Positions 24,320 through 33,283 of a DNA stretch of 52,636 nt are shown one piece after another. Under the pieces are notes generated by a model that made no database searches, was not told the DNA's origin, and was given only the letters and a program-made list of their open reading frames with translations. The DNA is taken from the NCBI GenBank assembly GCA_004212155.1, contig RXIG01000014.1:1-52636 (forward strand), given 5' to 3'. The DNA comes from an archaeon (lineage in GTDB: Archaea; Methanobacteriota_B; Thermococci; Methanofastidiosales; NM3). Both the position numbers and the translations under genes were made by a program. Position 1 is the first letter of the stretch; each line of letters begins with the position of its first letter.

Positions 24320-24928
24320 TTATACTGCGTTGTAGATGAATTCCTTGCCTTTGCGTGTTCTTGTAAGATATCCTTTCTTGTGTAGTGTCTTGAGGGTTCT
24401 TGATATATGTCCTTTCGACATGCCCGTTTCTTTTGATATCTGTTCAGATGTGATGTTATTTTTGTACTTTGAAAGGATGCCCTCTTCGAATTCTGTTAGA
24501 TCCTCATCGGATGTTTCCTTGGGCGTAATCTTAGTTTCCTTCTCTTTCAGGGCAAAATCTATGAATTTATCTGTTATTTGATGCTGTGAATCCTTTATTG
24601 TCTTAACATCTTCTTCAATGAAGCTCATTTCTTTTTTGAGCAGATTTAATTCATCTTTATACACTACTTTTAGCATATCGTTATCGATTTCTACCATTTT
24701 TTCTGCTAATTTGTCGAGCTTAAATTCTTGTTTTTCTGTAGTTGCATCCAAGTTTTTTATATCACTTTTTATATTTTGCACTTCTGAGAACAAAGACCGT
24801 ATATCAGTGCGTAATGCTCGTATATTTTCGTCATCATGTTTTTCGACGACTTCTTTGAGTTTAGATATCTCCTCTTCAAGGTGAGTGTCCGGTTCTTTTT
24901 TCAGTCCAAGAAATGATAGAAGCCCCAT
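24320..24928 (-). CDS. Coiled-coil protein with C-terminal winged-helix DNA-binding domain
   Basis: The 202 residues have a long coiled coil (about residues 15-125, heptads rich in L, I, K and E) followed by a MarR/TrmB-like winged helix: ITSEQISKETGMSKGHISRTLKTLHKKGYLTRTRKGKEFIY. No signal peptide. The architecture suggests an oligomeric DNA binder, either a regulator or a chromosome-organising protein. The gene is AT-rich and flanked on both sides by TGACATCA repeat clusters, which could be its binding sites (inference). Confidence 0.82.
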   Translation of the reverse strand: MGLLSFLGLKKEPDTHLEEEISKLKEVVEKHDDENIRALRTDIRSLFSEVQNIKSDIKNLDATTEKQEFKLDKLAEKMVEIDNDMLKVVYKDELNLLKKEMSFIEEDVKTIKDSQHQITDKFIDFALKEKETKITPKETSDEDLTEFEEGILSKYKNNITSEQISKETGMSKGHISRTLKTLHKKGYLTRTRKGKEFIYNAV

Positions 24929-24966
24929 AATATGCTTTAGGTAATTATCTTTTAAATAACTTTCGA

Positions 24967-25107
24967 TGATGTCATTGAAATATCGTTGAATATGATTTTT
25001 ACTTGTTTTTTAATATTTCTTTTATAAACACTCGGACAATATAAAATATCGATGATGTCATCGATGTTATTTGACATCAATGATATTATTTGACATCAAT
25101 GACATCA
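24967..25107. repeat. TGACATCA repeat cluster upstream of the coiled-coil/winged-helix gene
   Basis: Exact TGATGTCA or TGACATCA octamers occur at 24967, 25053, 25072, 25091 and 25100. A 17-base direct repeat TTATTTGACATCAATGA occurs at 25067-25083 and 25086-25102 with a 19-base period. The last two units run into the 3' end of rpiA, whose stop codon lies within the second repeat. Confidence 0.7.
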
Positions 25108-25751
25108 TCAACAATACTTATTGTTTTACACTCTCTTGTGAATATGCCGTTCTCTATAGTACCGGGGATGTTATTCAATTCCACTTCACGTGTTTTCGGA
25201 TTATCTATTTTCACCCAAAGATCTATTATGAAATTTCCATTATCAGATATCACTGGTCCGTCCTTTGCCTTAGCTTCACGCAAAATGGGGTTGCCAATCT
25301 CTGAAATACGCTTTATAACACTGGTATATGCTAGTGGTAGCACCTCTATTGGCACGGGGAATTTACTACCTAGTTGTTCAACGAACTTACTATCATCGAT
25401 AAGAACAAAAAAATCCTTAGCGCTGTAGCCTATTATCTTTTCCCGTGTCAGCGCCCCTCCCCGCCCTTTGATGAGATTTTTGCTTGGATCGACTTCATCA
25501 GCTCCATCAAAGGCTTTTTCTGGGGTGAATTCATGCAGTGTAACGATATTAATTTTATTATTTATGCATAGTTGCATTGATTGATAAGACGTCGGTACAG
25601 CATAGAATTTTTCGCCGTCTTCTATGCGCTTGCCTAGAGCATTAGCCAGATACTTGACCGTACTTCCAGTTCCCAACCCTATGACTTCTTCATCTTTGAT
25701 TAGTTGTGCAGCATATTTTCCTATTTCTTCTTTTTGCTTTTCTTTGTTCAT
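25086..25751 (-). CDS. rpiA: Ribose-5-phosphate isomerase A
   Basis: Interconverts ribose 5-phosphate and ribulose 5-phosphate. It has 221 residues; GLGTGSTVKYLANALG at the N-terminus binds phosphate, and DGADEVDPSKNLIKGRGGALTREK is the catalytic region. ATG 25751 is used instead of TTG 25760. A housekeeping gene in an AT-rich tract; its last codons (VDDVIDVK) coincide with the repeat cluster. With the PRT at 23.3 kb and the PRPP-synthetase-like gene at 33.3 kb it touches pentose phosphate and PRPP metabolism. Confidence 0.95.
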   Translation of the reverse strand: MNKEKQKEEIGKYAAQLIKDEEVIGLGTGSTVKYLANALGKRIEDGEKFYAVPTSYQSMQLCINNKINIVTLHEFTPEKAFDGADEVDPSKNLIKGRGGALTREKIIGYSAKDFFVLIDDSKFVEQLGSKFPVPIEVLPLAYTSVIKRISEIGNPILREAKAKDGPVISDNGNFIIDLWVKIDNPKTREVELNNIPGTIENGIFTRECKTISIVDDVIDVK

Positions 25752-25760
25752 ACTGTACAA

Positions 25761-26071
25761 ACCTTTTTTATTAATATTAATATATTGTTCATGTAATATT
25801 TGTTTAGTTTTGAATAGGTTATCTTTATATATGGAGATTAATTAATGCATTCTACTTTTTATCTTTCTTTTTCATGACTTCACTTGAATTTACATATCTA
25901 CTGCTGGTATAATCATTTAATAGGTGATATATAGATTAATCACACATTTGAAAATTGCTTGATGGAATTTATATTTTGCATTGAGATGAGGGCAGCGTAC
26001 CTCCATTGATACACATTTGTCTTCAGTGCTTAGGAATGTGTATCTGAATGCTGTCTTAGGATCCGTTACAC
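25761..26071. other. AT-rich intergenic region
   Basis: Divergent gap between rpiA and the TPR protein. A possible TATA-like TTTATATTTTG lies near 25969-25979 on the plus strand. No gene, tRNA or ordered repeat is seen. Confidence 0.35.
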
Positions 26072-26143
26072 ATGATGTCTTCGAATCGCGGTATGCGCAT
26101 GGAATCAGATACCTTTTTGAGCAATGCCTTCGATATCTGTACT

Positions 26144-27727
26144 ATGCGCCGGCACATTGTTAAGGTCTGTATTTGCTTACTCATACTCCCCTTATTTTTA
26201 CCTTCCTTGGCGTGTGCTATTGATTCTTCTGAAATAGATGAGGCTTTGGATGATGGCAATGTTACAATTCTTTTTTTCCGCGATGAAAGTTCAGTTTGTG
26301 GCATCATCATGAGCATGTTGTCCGATATCTCTTCGTCCTATGACGATGTGGATCTTATAGAGATATTTATTAGTGATAATGCTGATCTTGCAGACAGGTT
26401 CGAGGTTGGTGAACCCCCCGAGGTCCTTGTTTTTGATGGATTCGGCAGTTTGCATGAGCGCATCACCGGTGCACGCAGCAGAACATTTTATGAGGAATCA
26501 GTTCAAGGGGCCCTTGCAGCTCTAGAGAACATGAACGCTTCGGCTGATAAGTTCTATCAGAATGCCACTATTTTTTTCGATTCCGGTAAGTATACCAATG
26601 CACTTCAAAATTTTACCATGGCCGAGGAATTGTATGTTGAACTGGACAACGTCGAACGAACTTTGTTGTGCCGCATGTATATCCAAAAATGCAATAATTA
26701 TATCACTGCGCATGATCACTTGTCGCAGGCCGATGAATTATTTGAAGACGGCGAGTATGAGGATGCTGCTTTAGAGTATGATATTGCTTCTACGTACTTC
26801 GATAAGGTTAACGATGAGGAACTAATTGCATATTGTTCTCAGCAAATTGGTAGGTGTGAGCTTATCCCCTCTGCCGAGGATGATTTTTCGAGGGTTCAAG
26901 TCCTTATGGACTCTGGCCGTTACGGCACTGCTCGGCCTCTGCTCGTTTCTCTCAAGGACACGTATGCGGCCATTGGTGATGCAGAAAAAGAAGAGACAGT
27001 GTCCCAGTTGCTTACTACCTGTGACCTCTACCTTGAGGCGGATGCGTATGTCACGTCCGGATCCTCTGCCATGAGCGAGGGCAATTATGATATAGCGGTC
27101 GAAGAGTATACTGCGGCGCGAGATATATATACGGACTTGGGCGATTCTGACAAGGCTAGCATGTGTACCCAAAACATAACGCTTGCTCAGCAATATAGCA
27201 ACTCACAGACGCCCGCCCCTCCTGAAAAAGATGAAGAAGTTTTGGCGTTGGATTATCGTTATATTGCAATTGGGGCAACAGCCCTTCTCGTCATTCTCCT
27301 TTCAATCGTGTTATACAGACGTTCATCGAAAGCCTCCCGGGATTCGGGTTCAGCAATGGCCCGATTATCAGCTGGGCTGTCTTCTACCGAGCTGGAACAG
27401 GTGACCGAGCAGGAACCTGAGCCCGTTGAAGAGAACATGGAGCAAGCACATGACACATTCCTTCTGCATAGGGACAGCATTTTCGAGACAAAAAACACGT
27501 TGTTGTTCCAGTTTTCCCAATGGGTCGATGAACTATTGAATGAGATGGAAGGGGCCCAGCCGCATCAATACTTCTTTTTCAGGGGGAGATTCGAATCATT
27601 GCAGGCGTTCTTCACACGAAGTTTCAGTTCAGACGAGGAGTATATCGACCAAAGGCTCCTCTCGGATGTGAGGGATCGATTGCATGAATGCCAGTCCCGC
27701 CTCAACGATTTGATGGATCTTGTGTAG
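26144..27727 (+). CDS. Secreted thioredoxin-like/TPR protein with C-terminal membrane anchor
   Basis: From ATG 26144 a signal peptide (MRRHIVKVCICLLILPLFLP...) leads to a thioredoxin-like region without CxxC (NVTILFFRDESS, EPPEVLVFDG). Several TPR-like helical repeats follow (GKYTNALQNFTMAEELY, GEYEDAALEYDIASTYF, GNYDIAVEEYTAARDIY). A single membrane helix (YIAIGATALLVILLSIVLY, about residues 390-410) precedes a cytosolic tail of about 115 residues. The frame is open to ATG 26072, but 26144 gives a sensible signal peptide. Function unknown; TPR plus anchor suggests an outer-face scaffold. Same design as the protein at 39090-40550. Confidence 0.8.
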   Translation: MRRHIVKVCICLLILPLFLPSLACAIDSSEIDEALDDGNVTILFFRDESSVCGIIMSMLSDISSSYDDVDLIEIFISDNADLADRFEVGEPPEVLVFDGFGSLHERITGARSRTFYEESVQGALAALENMNASADKFYQNATIFFDSGKYTNALQNFTMAEELYVELDNVERTLLCRMYIQKCNNYITAHDHLSQADELFEDGEYEDAALEYDIASTYFDKVNDEELIAYCSQQIGRCELIPSAEDDFSRVQVLMDSGRYGTARPLLVSLKDTYAAIGDAEKEETVSQLLTTCDLYLEADAYVTSGSSAMSEGNYDIAVEEYTAARDIYTDLGDSDKASMCTQNITLAQQYSNSQTPAPPEKDEEVLALDYRYIAIGATALLVILLSIVLYRRSSKASRDSGSAMARLSAGLSSTELEQVTEQEPEPVEENMEQAHDTFLLHRDSIFETKNTLLFQFSQWVDELLNEMEGAQPHQYFFFRGRFESLQAFFTRSFSSDEEYIDQRLLSDVRDRLHECQSRLNDLMDLV

Positions 27728-27735
27728 GTGCGATT

Positions 27736-28821
27736 ATGTACGAGTTTACCGAAGGGAGCGTCACGATCGATGTGCCTGAATATGAGATACAGACAAGCAG
27801 GAACGAGGTTTTCTACAATCCTGTCATGGAGTTCAATAGGAATGTTTCAATCCTACTAACCCGCTGCCTGCCACCCGAACGCGATATATTATGTGGCATG
27901 GCAGGAACGGGAGTAAGGGCGCTTCGATACGTGCGTGAGGCAGGACACCACGTTGATGCAAATGACATTAATCCCTTGGCCGCACGGCTCATCTCCTCCA
28001 ATGCAGAGAAAAACGATATCAACATCACTGCGATGAACAAGGACCTAAATCTCATCGACGGAAAATATGACGTCGTAGATGTCGATCCATTTGGTTCGCC
28101 GGTGCGCTATGTTCATCCCATAATGCGCCTTTTTAAGAAAGAAGGGTATCTTTTTGTCACTGCCACCGATACAGCCGCGTTGTGCGGATCGTTCAAAAAC
28201 GCATGCGTACGCAAATATGGCGCCCTTCCCCTAAAGACTGCGTATTGCCACGAGGTCGGGCTTCGCATCCTGTTGGGATATGTCGCAAGGTGTGCCGCAT
28301 CTTGGAATTATGGTGTAACTCCCATCATGTCATTTTACAAAGACCACTACATGCGTGTTCATGTCTATATACGCAGGGGCAAGCGCCGTGCAGATGAGAG
28401 CATGCGTCATCTGGGATATATCAATCACTGTTTCTCTTGTTCGCATCGGTCACATTCGCACACGCCCGAGTGTACGTGCGCGTGCGGAAACACGTTCAAC
28501 CATGCGAACCCCGTTTGGACCGGCAAACTATGTTCTGAGACCATGCTTGATGAGATGTTACAGGAAGTTCAGCAGGCGCATGTTGGCGACAAAGAGGCGA
28601 TGATCCGTTTCATAACGTTGTTGCGTGATGAGGTTTCCATACCGTACCATTGGGATTCGCACGAGATGGCCTCGATCTTACGCCTTCCTGCCGCGCCGCT
28701 GGAGACGATACTATCAAAGATTCGTGATGCCGGACATGCATGCTCTAGGACGCATTTCTCACCCACAAGCTTCAAGACGGATGCAACACTCGCTGATTTG
28801 GCATCGATATTCACCGATTGA
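27736..28821 (+). CDS. trm1: tRNA (guanine26-N2)-dimethyltransferase Trm1
   Basis: SAM-dependent enzyme that dimethylates G26 in tRNA. Its 361 residues include the SAM loop CGMAGTGVRALRY, the catalytic DVDPFGSPVRY, and a C-terminal zinc-binding region (CFSCSHRS, CTCACGNTF). ATG 27736 is preceded by GGTGCGAT overlapping the end of the TPR gene; the frame is open further upstream but inside that gene. It overlaps the convergent rlmE by 11 bases. Confidence 0.95.
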   Translation: MYEFTEGSVTIDVPEYEIQTSRNEVFYNPVMEFNRNVSILLTRCLPPERDILCGMAGTGVRALRYVREAGHHVDANDINPLAARLISSNAEKNDINITAMNKDLNLIDGKYDVVDVDPFGSPVRYVHPIMRLFKKEGYLFVTATDTAALCGSFKNACVRKYGALPLKTAYCHEVGLRILLGYVARCAASWNYGVTPIMSFYKDHYMRVHVYIRRGKRRADESMRHLGYINHCFSCSHRSHSHTPECTCACGNTFNHANPVWTGKLCSETMLDEMLQEVQQAHVGDKEAMIRFITLLRDEVSIPYHWDSHEMASILRLPAAPLETILSKIRDAGHACSRTHFSPTSFKTDATLADLASIFTD

Positions 28822-29398
28822 ATCCCTTGCCCACGAGGTAAATCTCCGTGCTTCTCTTCCGGGTCGATGGAGGCCTGTAGCGCTTTGTATATGAAAAGCA
28901 TTGCTTCATGTCTCTAAAAAGTTCCTCGCTCTCTTCGCTCTGGAATACTTTCGTAAGGAAGTTCCCTCCATCCCGCAAAAGGGCGCAAGCGACCTCGAGC
29001 GCCTGCATCGAAAGAATGGCCGAACGCGAACGGTCCAGGTCGATAATGCCTGTCGTCTTTGGCGCGATGTCGGATATGACACAATCGATCTTTTCGACAT
29101 GTTTTTTTATCTCTTCTATGATGTCCTCGTCGGTGATGTCTCCTTTTATGAACGTCACGTTTGGGGACGGGAGTGGGTCAATCTCCTCCAGGTCGATACC
29201 GATGACCTCTCCCTCACTACCGACAAGTTCGGCAGCCACTTGCGACCAACCTCCGGGCGCTGCACCAACGTCCACGATGGCATGGCCCTTTTTTATGATG
29301 GAAAACTTGTTGTTTATTTGCTTGAGCTTGAACGCCGATCGCGATCGGTATCCCTGCTGTTTGGCCTTTTGGTGGTAGTGGTCCTTTTTCTTATACAA
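28811..29398 (-). CDS. rlmE: FtsJ/RlmE-type rRNA 2'-O-methyltransferase
   Basis: Ribose methyltransferase predicted to act on 23S rRNA. The 195 residues open with DHYHQKAKQQGYRSRSAFKLKQI, an RNA-binding N-terminus, and show the SAM motif VDVGAAPGGWSQVA, the catalytic D in SDIAPKTTG and the K in FLTKVFQ. TTG 29398 appears to be the start, with GTGAT three bases upstream; no in-frame ATG would keep the N-terminal KDHYHQKAK. Divergent from the DUF99 gene. Confidence 0.94.
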   Translation of the reverse strand: MYKKKDHYHQKAKQQGYRSRSAFKLKQINNKFSIIKKGHAIVDVGAAPGGWSQVAAELVGSEGEVIGIDLEEIDPLPSPNVTFIKGDITDEDIIEEIKKHVEKIDCVISDIAPKTTGIIDLDRSRSAILSMQALEVACALLRDGGNFLTKVFQSEESEELFRDMKQCFSYTKRYRPPSTRKRSTEIYLVGKGFNR

Positions 29399-29438
29399 TG
29401 TATCACGTTCTTTCCATGGTTAGTTATTTATTCACACG

Positions 29439-30017
29439 ATGCGATTCAGGTGCATGCGCCTCAAGTCTGAAACGCGCATTGTAGGTATAGACGACGCATC
29501 CTTTGATAAATGTGACGATACCGTGCTCATCATCGGATCCATCTTTCGTGGCGGATTTTGGATGGACGGCATGCTTTCAACATACGTTACCGTCGACGGG
29601 CTCGATGCTACCGATAAGATCAGCGACATGATATCGGGGTGTAAGTATCAGGATCTGCGCATCATCATGCTTGCGGGCATAACGGTCGGAGGATTCAACG
29701 TCATCGACTTGCCAGAGCTCAACGAGCGCACCGGTCTGCCGGTCATCGCCGTCACGGAACGACATCCGAACTTTGAAAAGATAGAGAATGCGTTAACAAA
29801 CGTTTCAGACGTTGAAACGCGGCTTGAGATCATGAAGAAGGCAGGCAACGTGCATGCGGGCCCCAACAACGTGTTTTACCAGGTTAGTGGCATGGACGCC
29901 TATACGGCAAAACGGGTCATATACAAGACGAGCACCCGCTCCTATATACCCGAACCATTACGTGTGAGCCACATCATTGCCTCGGGTCTATCACGCGGGG
30001 AATCAGCTAAACGTTAG
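29439..30017 (+). CDS. DUF99 family protein
   Basis: DUF99 proteins have an endonuclease-V-like RNase H fold; their role is not established. The 192 residues include the typical VGIDDASF near the N-terminus, MLAGITVGGFNVIDL and the ERTGLPVIAVTERHPN region, then NVFYQVSGM and PEPLRVSHIIASG. ATG 29439 may be slightly long; ATG 29454 is an alternative. It stands alone between rlmE and a 360-base gap. Confidence 0.9.
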   Translation: MRFRCMRLKSETRIVGIDDASFDKCDDTVLIIGSIFRGGFWMDGMLSTYVTVDGLDATDKISDMISGCKYQDLRIIMLAGITVGGFNVIDLPELNERTGLPVIAVTERHPNFEKIENALTNVSDVETRLEIMKKAGNVHAGPNNVFYQVSGMDAYTAKRVIYKTSTRSYIPEPLRVSHIIASGLSRGESAKR

Positions 30018-30344
30018 TTCCATCAATCAGGCATCGTACACTTATATACCGATTTTTCAAAAGATCTTCTCTTTCGCACATCGTTAGTATCGCCGCGCGA
30101 ATAAAAGCTATTGTTCCGCCCTTTGGATCAACTGGATTCTCTTTCAGTACGGGTCTGTTGGGCGCTTATTGTATGTTTTGGCATTGTGCGACATATTGTC
30201 GCGTGGGGGCCATCAGCAAGCGCTATACTGTTATTCGGCCGTGAGCGCATCGCATGCGACATCAGCATTAAAAATCCCTTTTTCTTGCAAAAGTTTATAA
30301 TACCCCTTAGCATATTCTGCATCGACCCTTGTCCTAACAACGAA
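30018..30344. other. Intergenic region upstream of the signal peptidase gene
   Basis: About 330 bases with no convincing gene. An 80-codon plus-strand frame (30111-30353) ends inside the next promoter and has no ribosome-binding site. A second TATA-like AGTTTATAAT lies near 30292-30301. A small RNA cannot be excluded, but I see no supporting structure. Confidence 0.35.
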
Positions 30345-30355
30345 AACTTTTAAAG
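30345..30355 (+). promoter_or_regulatory. TATA box of the signal peptidase operon
   Basis: AACTTTTAAAG is centred about 30 bases before ATG 30381, so the mRNA is nearly leaderless. Confidence 0.65.
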
Positions 30356-30380
30356 GGCCTATGACGGTGGCGCTTCTATC

Positions 30381-30938
30381 ATGTCTGACACGAAAAAGGA
30401 AGTCAAGGAGGCCCTCAAGGGCATCCTCATGGCCATTTTGCTCTACTTCGTGATACAGGTATCACTCGTGGCGGCCACCGGCGTTGACAACCCAATCTCC
30501 GTTGTCATTTCTGGCAGCATGGATCATAGGGGATATGATTTCGACGATTGGTGGATGTACAAGGGAACTGAGTATGCCCCATACGACATCGACAAGCAAG
30601 ACTTCGCTTCGTTCCCCTACCAGAATGGATTTGCCCGTGGCGACATCCTCATCGTCAGTGATATCGATCCGAAAGAAATTGACGTCGGCGATGTGATTGT
30701 GTTTGATCGCGGAAATGACTCCATACCTATCGTTCACAGGGTAATAGACATATACCAGAACAATGGCGAACGTTACTTCCTTACAAAAGGCGATTACAAT
30801 CAGATACCAGATAACTATTATTGTGGCGGCATCCATGGTATTTGTGAAGAAGACGTGATAGGGAAAGTGACCACAGTCGTCCCCAAGGTCGGGAACATAA
30901 CGCTGTGGATACGTGGAGTATTTGGGTACAATGCATAG
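30381..30938 (+). CDS. Signal peptidase I, archaeal Sec11 type
   Basis: Membrane serine protease that removes signal peptides. The 185 residues start with a membrane helix (GILMAILLYFVIQVSLVA), then the catalytic serine in VISGSMDHRG, and the second catalytic residue is a histidine (IPIVHRVIDI) rather than lysine, as in the archaeal/ER group. A region of about 35 residues after SGSM is longer than in bacterial forms. Its stop overlaps the NUDIX start (ATG 30931). Confidence 0.93.
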   Translation: MSDTKKEVKEALKGILMAILLYFVIQVSLVAATGVDNPISVVISGSMDHRGYDFDDWWMYKGTEYAPYDIDKQDFASFPYQNGFARGDILIVSDIDPKEIDVGDVIVFDRGNDSIPIVHRVIDIYQNNGERYFLTKGDYNQIPDNYYCGGIHGICEEDVIGKVTTVVPKVGNITLWIRGVFGYNA

Positions 30939-31365
30939 GCACAAGCAACCATCATTGGCAGTGGATGGCCTTCTTACTGATGGCACCCACATCCTGCTCA
31001 TTCGAAGACGCAATTCACCCTACAAATCATACTGGGCGCTCCCGGGGGGATTCGTGGAATATGGGGAGACCGTTGAGAATGCGGTCATGCGAGAGATACG
31101 CGAGGAGACTGGGCTTCGCATCTTCGCTCCGATGCTCATAGGCGTTTTTTCCGACCCAGAGCGCGATCCGCGCGGACACGTCGTTTCATGCGCGTTCCTT
31201 TGCAATCACACGTTGGAGAACTATTCACCAGGAAGCGATGCGTCCGACGTGCGTGTCTTCGAGATCGACGAGCTTCCCGAAAAGCTTGCCTTCGACCATG
31301 GAAAGATTATTCAGGAGGGCAAAAGGCTTATAAAGAACTCCAGATATTTTACCACAGTAAAATAG
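30931..31365 (+). CDS. NUDIX hydrolase
   Basis: Hydrolyses nucleoside diphosphate-linked compounds; the substrate is unknown. Its 144 residues carry a full NUDIX box (GGFVEYGETVENAVMREIREETGL: G-x5-E-x7-REIREE) after LLIRRRNSPYKSYWALP, which resembles ADP-ribose pyrophosphatase and MutT types. ATG 30931 overlaps the previous stop by eight bases; GTG 30913 is possible. Confidence 0.93.
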   Translation: MHRHKQPSLAVDGLLTDGTHILLIRRRNSPYKSYWALPGGFVEYGETVENAVMREIREETGLRIFAPMLIGVFSDPERDPRGHVVSCAFLCNHTLENYSPGSDASDVRVFEIDELPEKLAFDHGKIIQEGKRLIKNSRYFTTVK

Positions 31366-31379
31366 TTGGATGTTCTATC

Positions 31380-31964
31380 ATGCTCGCCCGTTACCGTTCG
31401 ACATATCAACGTGTGTTTCTGGGCCTTGGAAGCCTTATGGCGCGGACACGAATTCCTCCAAATGGGTTCACGCTGCTCTCACTCGTTCCGGCCTTGGTAG
31501 CGGGATACCTGTACTATTCTGGAGATATAATCGGCGGGTTCGTCTTCGTGCTCGTTACCGCGCTTTTCGATGTCATCGATGGCAGTGTGGCCCGGGCGAC
31601 TGGAAGGACGAGCGTATATGGCAAGGTATTGGACCACAGCATCGACCGTTACGCCGAGTTCATCCTGATTGGCGGTATCGTCATAGGGCCGCTCGCATCG
31701 CCATTTGCCGGATTCTTCGCCATTTCGGGCATGGTCATGGCATCCTACGTACGTTCAAAGGCCGAGTCTGAAGGCGCGAAAAATGTTGACATGGGGCTCA
31801 TGGACAGGGCTGAAAAGCTTATCCTCGTCCTTCTTGGAAGCCTTATCGCGCTGTATTATGGCAATGCGCTTGAATATGTGCTTATCATCGTCGGTGCGCT
31901 CTCTCATGTGACCGTTGCGCAGCGACTCGTCTTCGCCAAGCGTCAATTGGAGGTTAACGGATGA
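31380..31964 (+). CDS. CDP-alcohol phosphatidyltransferase (probable archaetidylinositol phosphate synthase)
   Basis: Integral membrane enzyme that transfers an alcohol phosphate to CDP-archaeol. The signature D-G-x2-A-R-x8-G-x3-D-x3-D is complete (DVIDGSVARATGRTSVYGKVLDHSIDR), with about five membrane helices over 194 residues. The AIP-synthase call rests on similarity of type and on the inositol-1-phosphate synthase at 45.3-46.4 kb. ATG 31380 lies about 50 bases after the TATA-like GGCTTATAAAG (31325-31335); the longer frame from 31188 overlaps the NUDIX gene. Its stop overlaps the PfkB start as ATGA. Confidence 0.9.
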   Translation: MLARYRSTYQRVFLGLGSLMARTRIPPNGFTLLSLVPALVAGYLYYSGDIIGGFVFVLVTALFDVIDGSVARATGRTSVYGKVLDHSIDRYAEFILIGGIVIGPLASPFAGFFAISGMVMASYVRSKAESEGAKNVDMGLMDRAEKLILVLLGSLIALYYGNALEYVLIIVGALSHVTVAQRLVFAKRQLEVNG

Positions 31965-32860
31965 TAGCAGCTATAGGAAATCCAGTGTATGATCATATCG
32001 TAACACCGTATGTGACAACGGGTGGGCGCGTCCTTTCGGGCTGTTCCACCAATGCCTGCATCATAGAATCTAAGCTCGGGCTCAGGTGCGGCCTCACGGG
32101 AAGCGTCGGAGAGGACTTTCGCTCCACGTTCGAGGAGGACCTTCGTTCGTTTGGCATCGATTATGTGATACAACCGTCCCGTGAAACGGGCGGGTTCTAC
32201 CTCGAATACGATGAGAACGGGGACAGAATACTCAATCTGCTTGGCGTCGCAGACCCAATCAGGTCGTTCCCTGAAAAGTATCTCGATGCCGATGTTATCG
32301 TCGTGGGACCCATCCTCGGTGAAGTGTCGCTTGACCTTCTCAAAGAGATAAGGGATGGCTCCGACGCCATGGTGTTTCTCGATCCACAGGGCTTCGTCAG
32401 GCAGATAGAGGACCGAAAGGCCGTTCGCAGACGCCATCCACAGATGGAGGACGTTGTGGGTACCGTTGACATCGTCAAACCGAACGAGCATGAGGCAGAG
32501 ATCATGACAGGACTCGACGCCACGAGGGACACGGAGCGGATATGCGAGGTCCTGCATTCCTGGGGTGCATCGATCTCCATCGTCACGCTCGGTTCCCACG
32601 GGTCTGTCGCGTACGACGGTGAGGAGTTCGTTCGTCTCCCCGCATATGCAACGGAAGCACGCGACCCGACGGGCGCTGGCGACACGTTCATGGGAGGATT
32701 CATCTTCGAGTATCTTCGAACGGGCGACCTCCTCTCGTCCGCGCTCTTTGCCACATGCACATCATCGTTTGTCGTCGAAACAGTGGGACCGCAGTTCCCT
32801 GTGACAGAGCGCGCAGTGAGGGAACGGGTGGCCTCTCTTAGAGAATCTTTGGGCATGTGA
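31961..32860 (+). CDS. PfkB family sugar or nucleoside kinase
   Basis: Ribokinase-fold kinase, 299 residues. The first signature is GGRVLSGCSTNACIIESKLG with GSVGEDF; the second is DPTGAGDTFMGGF with the catalytic Asp. KPNEHEAEIM matches the family too. The substrate is unknown; inositol, ribose or nucleosides are possible, and coupling by ATGA to the CDP-alcohol transferase gives a weak hint of polyol metabolism. Confidence 0.93.
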   Translation: MIAAIGNPVYDHIVTPYVTTGGRVLSGCSTNACIIESKLGLRCGLTGSVGEDFRSTFEEDLRSFGIDYVIQPSRETGGFYLEYDENGDRILNLLGVADPIRSFPEKYLDADVIVVGPILGEVSLDLLKEIRDGSDAMVFLDPQGFVRQIEDRKAVRRRHPQMEDVVGTVDIVKPNEHEAEIMTGLDATRDTERICEVLHSWGASISIVTLGSHGSVAYDGEEFVRLPAYATEARDPTGAGDTFMGGFIFEYLRTGDLLSSALFATCTSSFVVETVGPQFPVTERAVRERVASLRESLGM

Positions 32861-32992
32861 TCTCCTCATATGCATCGCGGATGTCCAAATTAAATGGATG
32901 AGCGAACATATCGACATTCGATTCATGTGCTTGGCCTCCCATCACGATAGGTTTTTATATTTTTCAACATAGTGAATGCAGGGAGGAATCAC

Positions 32993-33220
32993 ATGGTAGT
33001 AGCGTTCGTGCTTTGTGTTACCGATGCAGGCAAGGAGGGCGAGGTCGTCGATGCACTTCAGGCGTTCGACGAGGTCGAGGAGGCCTTCGTGGTGTATGGC
33101 GAATACGATGTCATAGCCAAGGTGAACGTGCCTGAGCTCAAGATGCTCGACAAGTTCATCACGGAAAAGATCCGATCCATCAAGCCCGTCCAGATGACAT
33201 CAACGATGATCTCGATTTAA
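32993..33220 (+). CDS. Stand-alone Lrp/AsnC ligand-binding (RAM) domain
   Basis: A 75-residue alpha/beta sandwich: VVAFVLCVTDAGKEGEVVDAL...VEEAFVVYGEYDVIAKV, the pattern of the effector-binding half of Lrp/AsnC regulators without the DNA-binding part. Such proteins bind amino acids or modulate full-length Lrp proteins. ATG 32993 has GGGAGG about eight bases upstream and a TATA-like TTTTTATATTTTT near 32952-32964. Single-gene unit. Confidence 0.9.
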   Translation: MVVAFVLCVTDAGKEGEVVDALQAFDEVEEAFVVYGEYDVIAKVNVPELKMLDKFITEKIRSIKPVQMTSTMISI

Positions 33221-33283
33221 CGACCCACATCTTTTTTATACCCTCTCGTAAACTTACCCATGGTTATACATGGGGATGGTCAT

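Noticed and set aside
24257..25107. CRISPR array
   Set aside because: Repeat units are 8-17 bases and closely spaced, with no 23-40 base repeats or unique spacers and no cas genes.
30111..30353. 80-codon plus-strand frame upstream of the signal peptidase gene
   Set aside because: It ends inside the promoter, with no start signals and no protein similarity.
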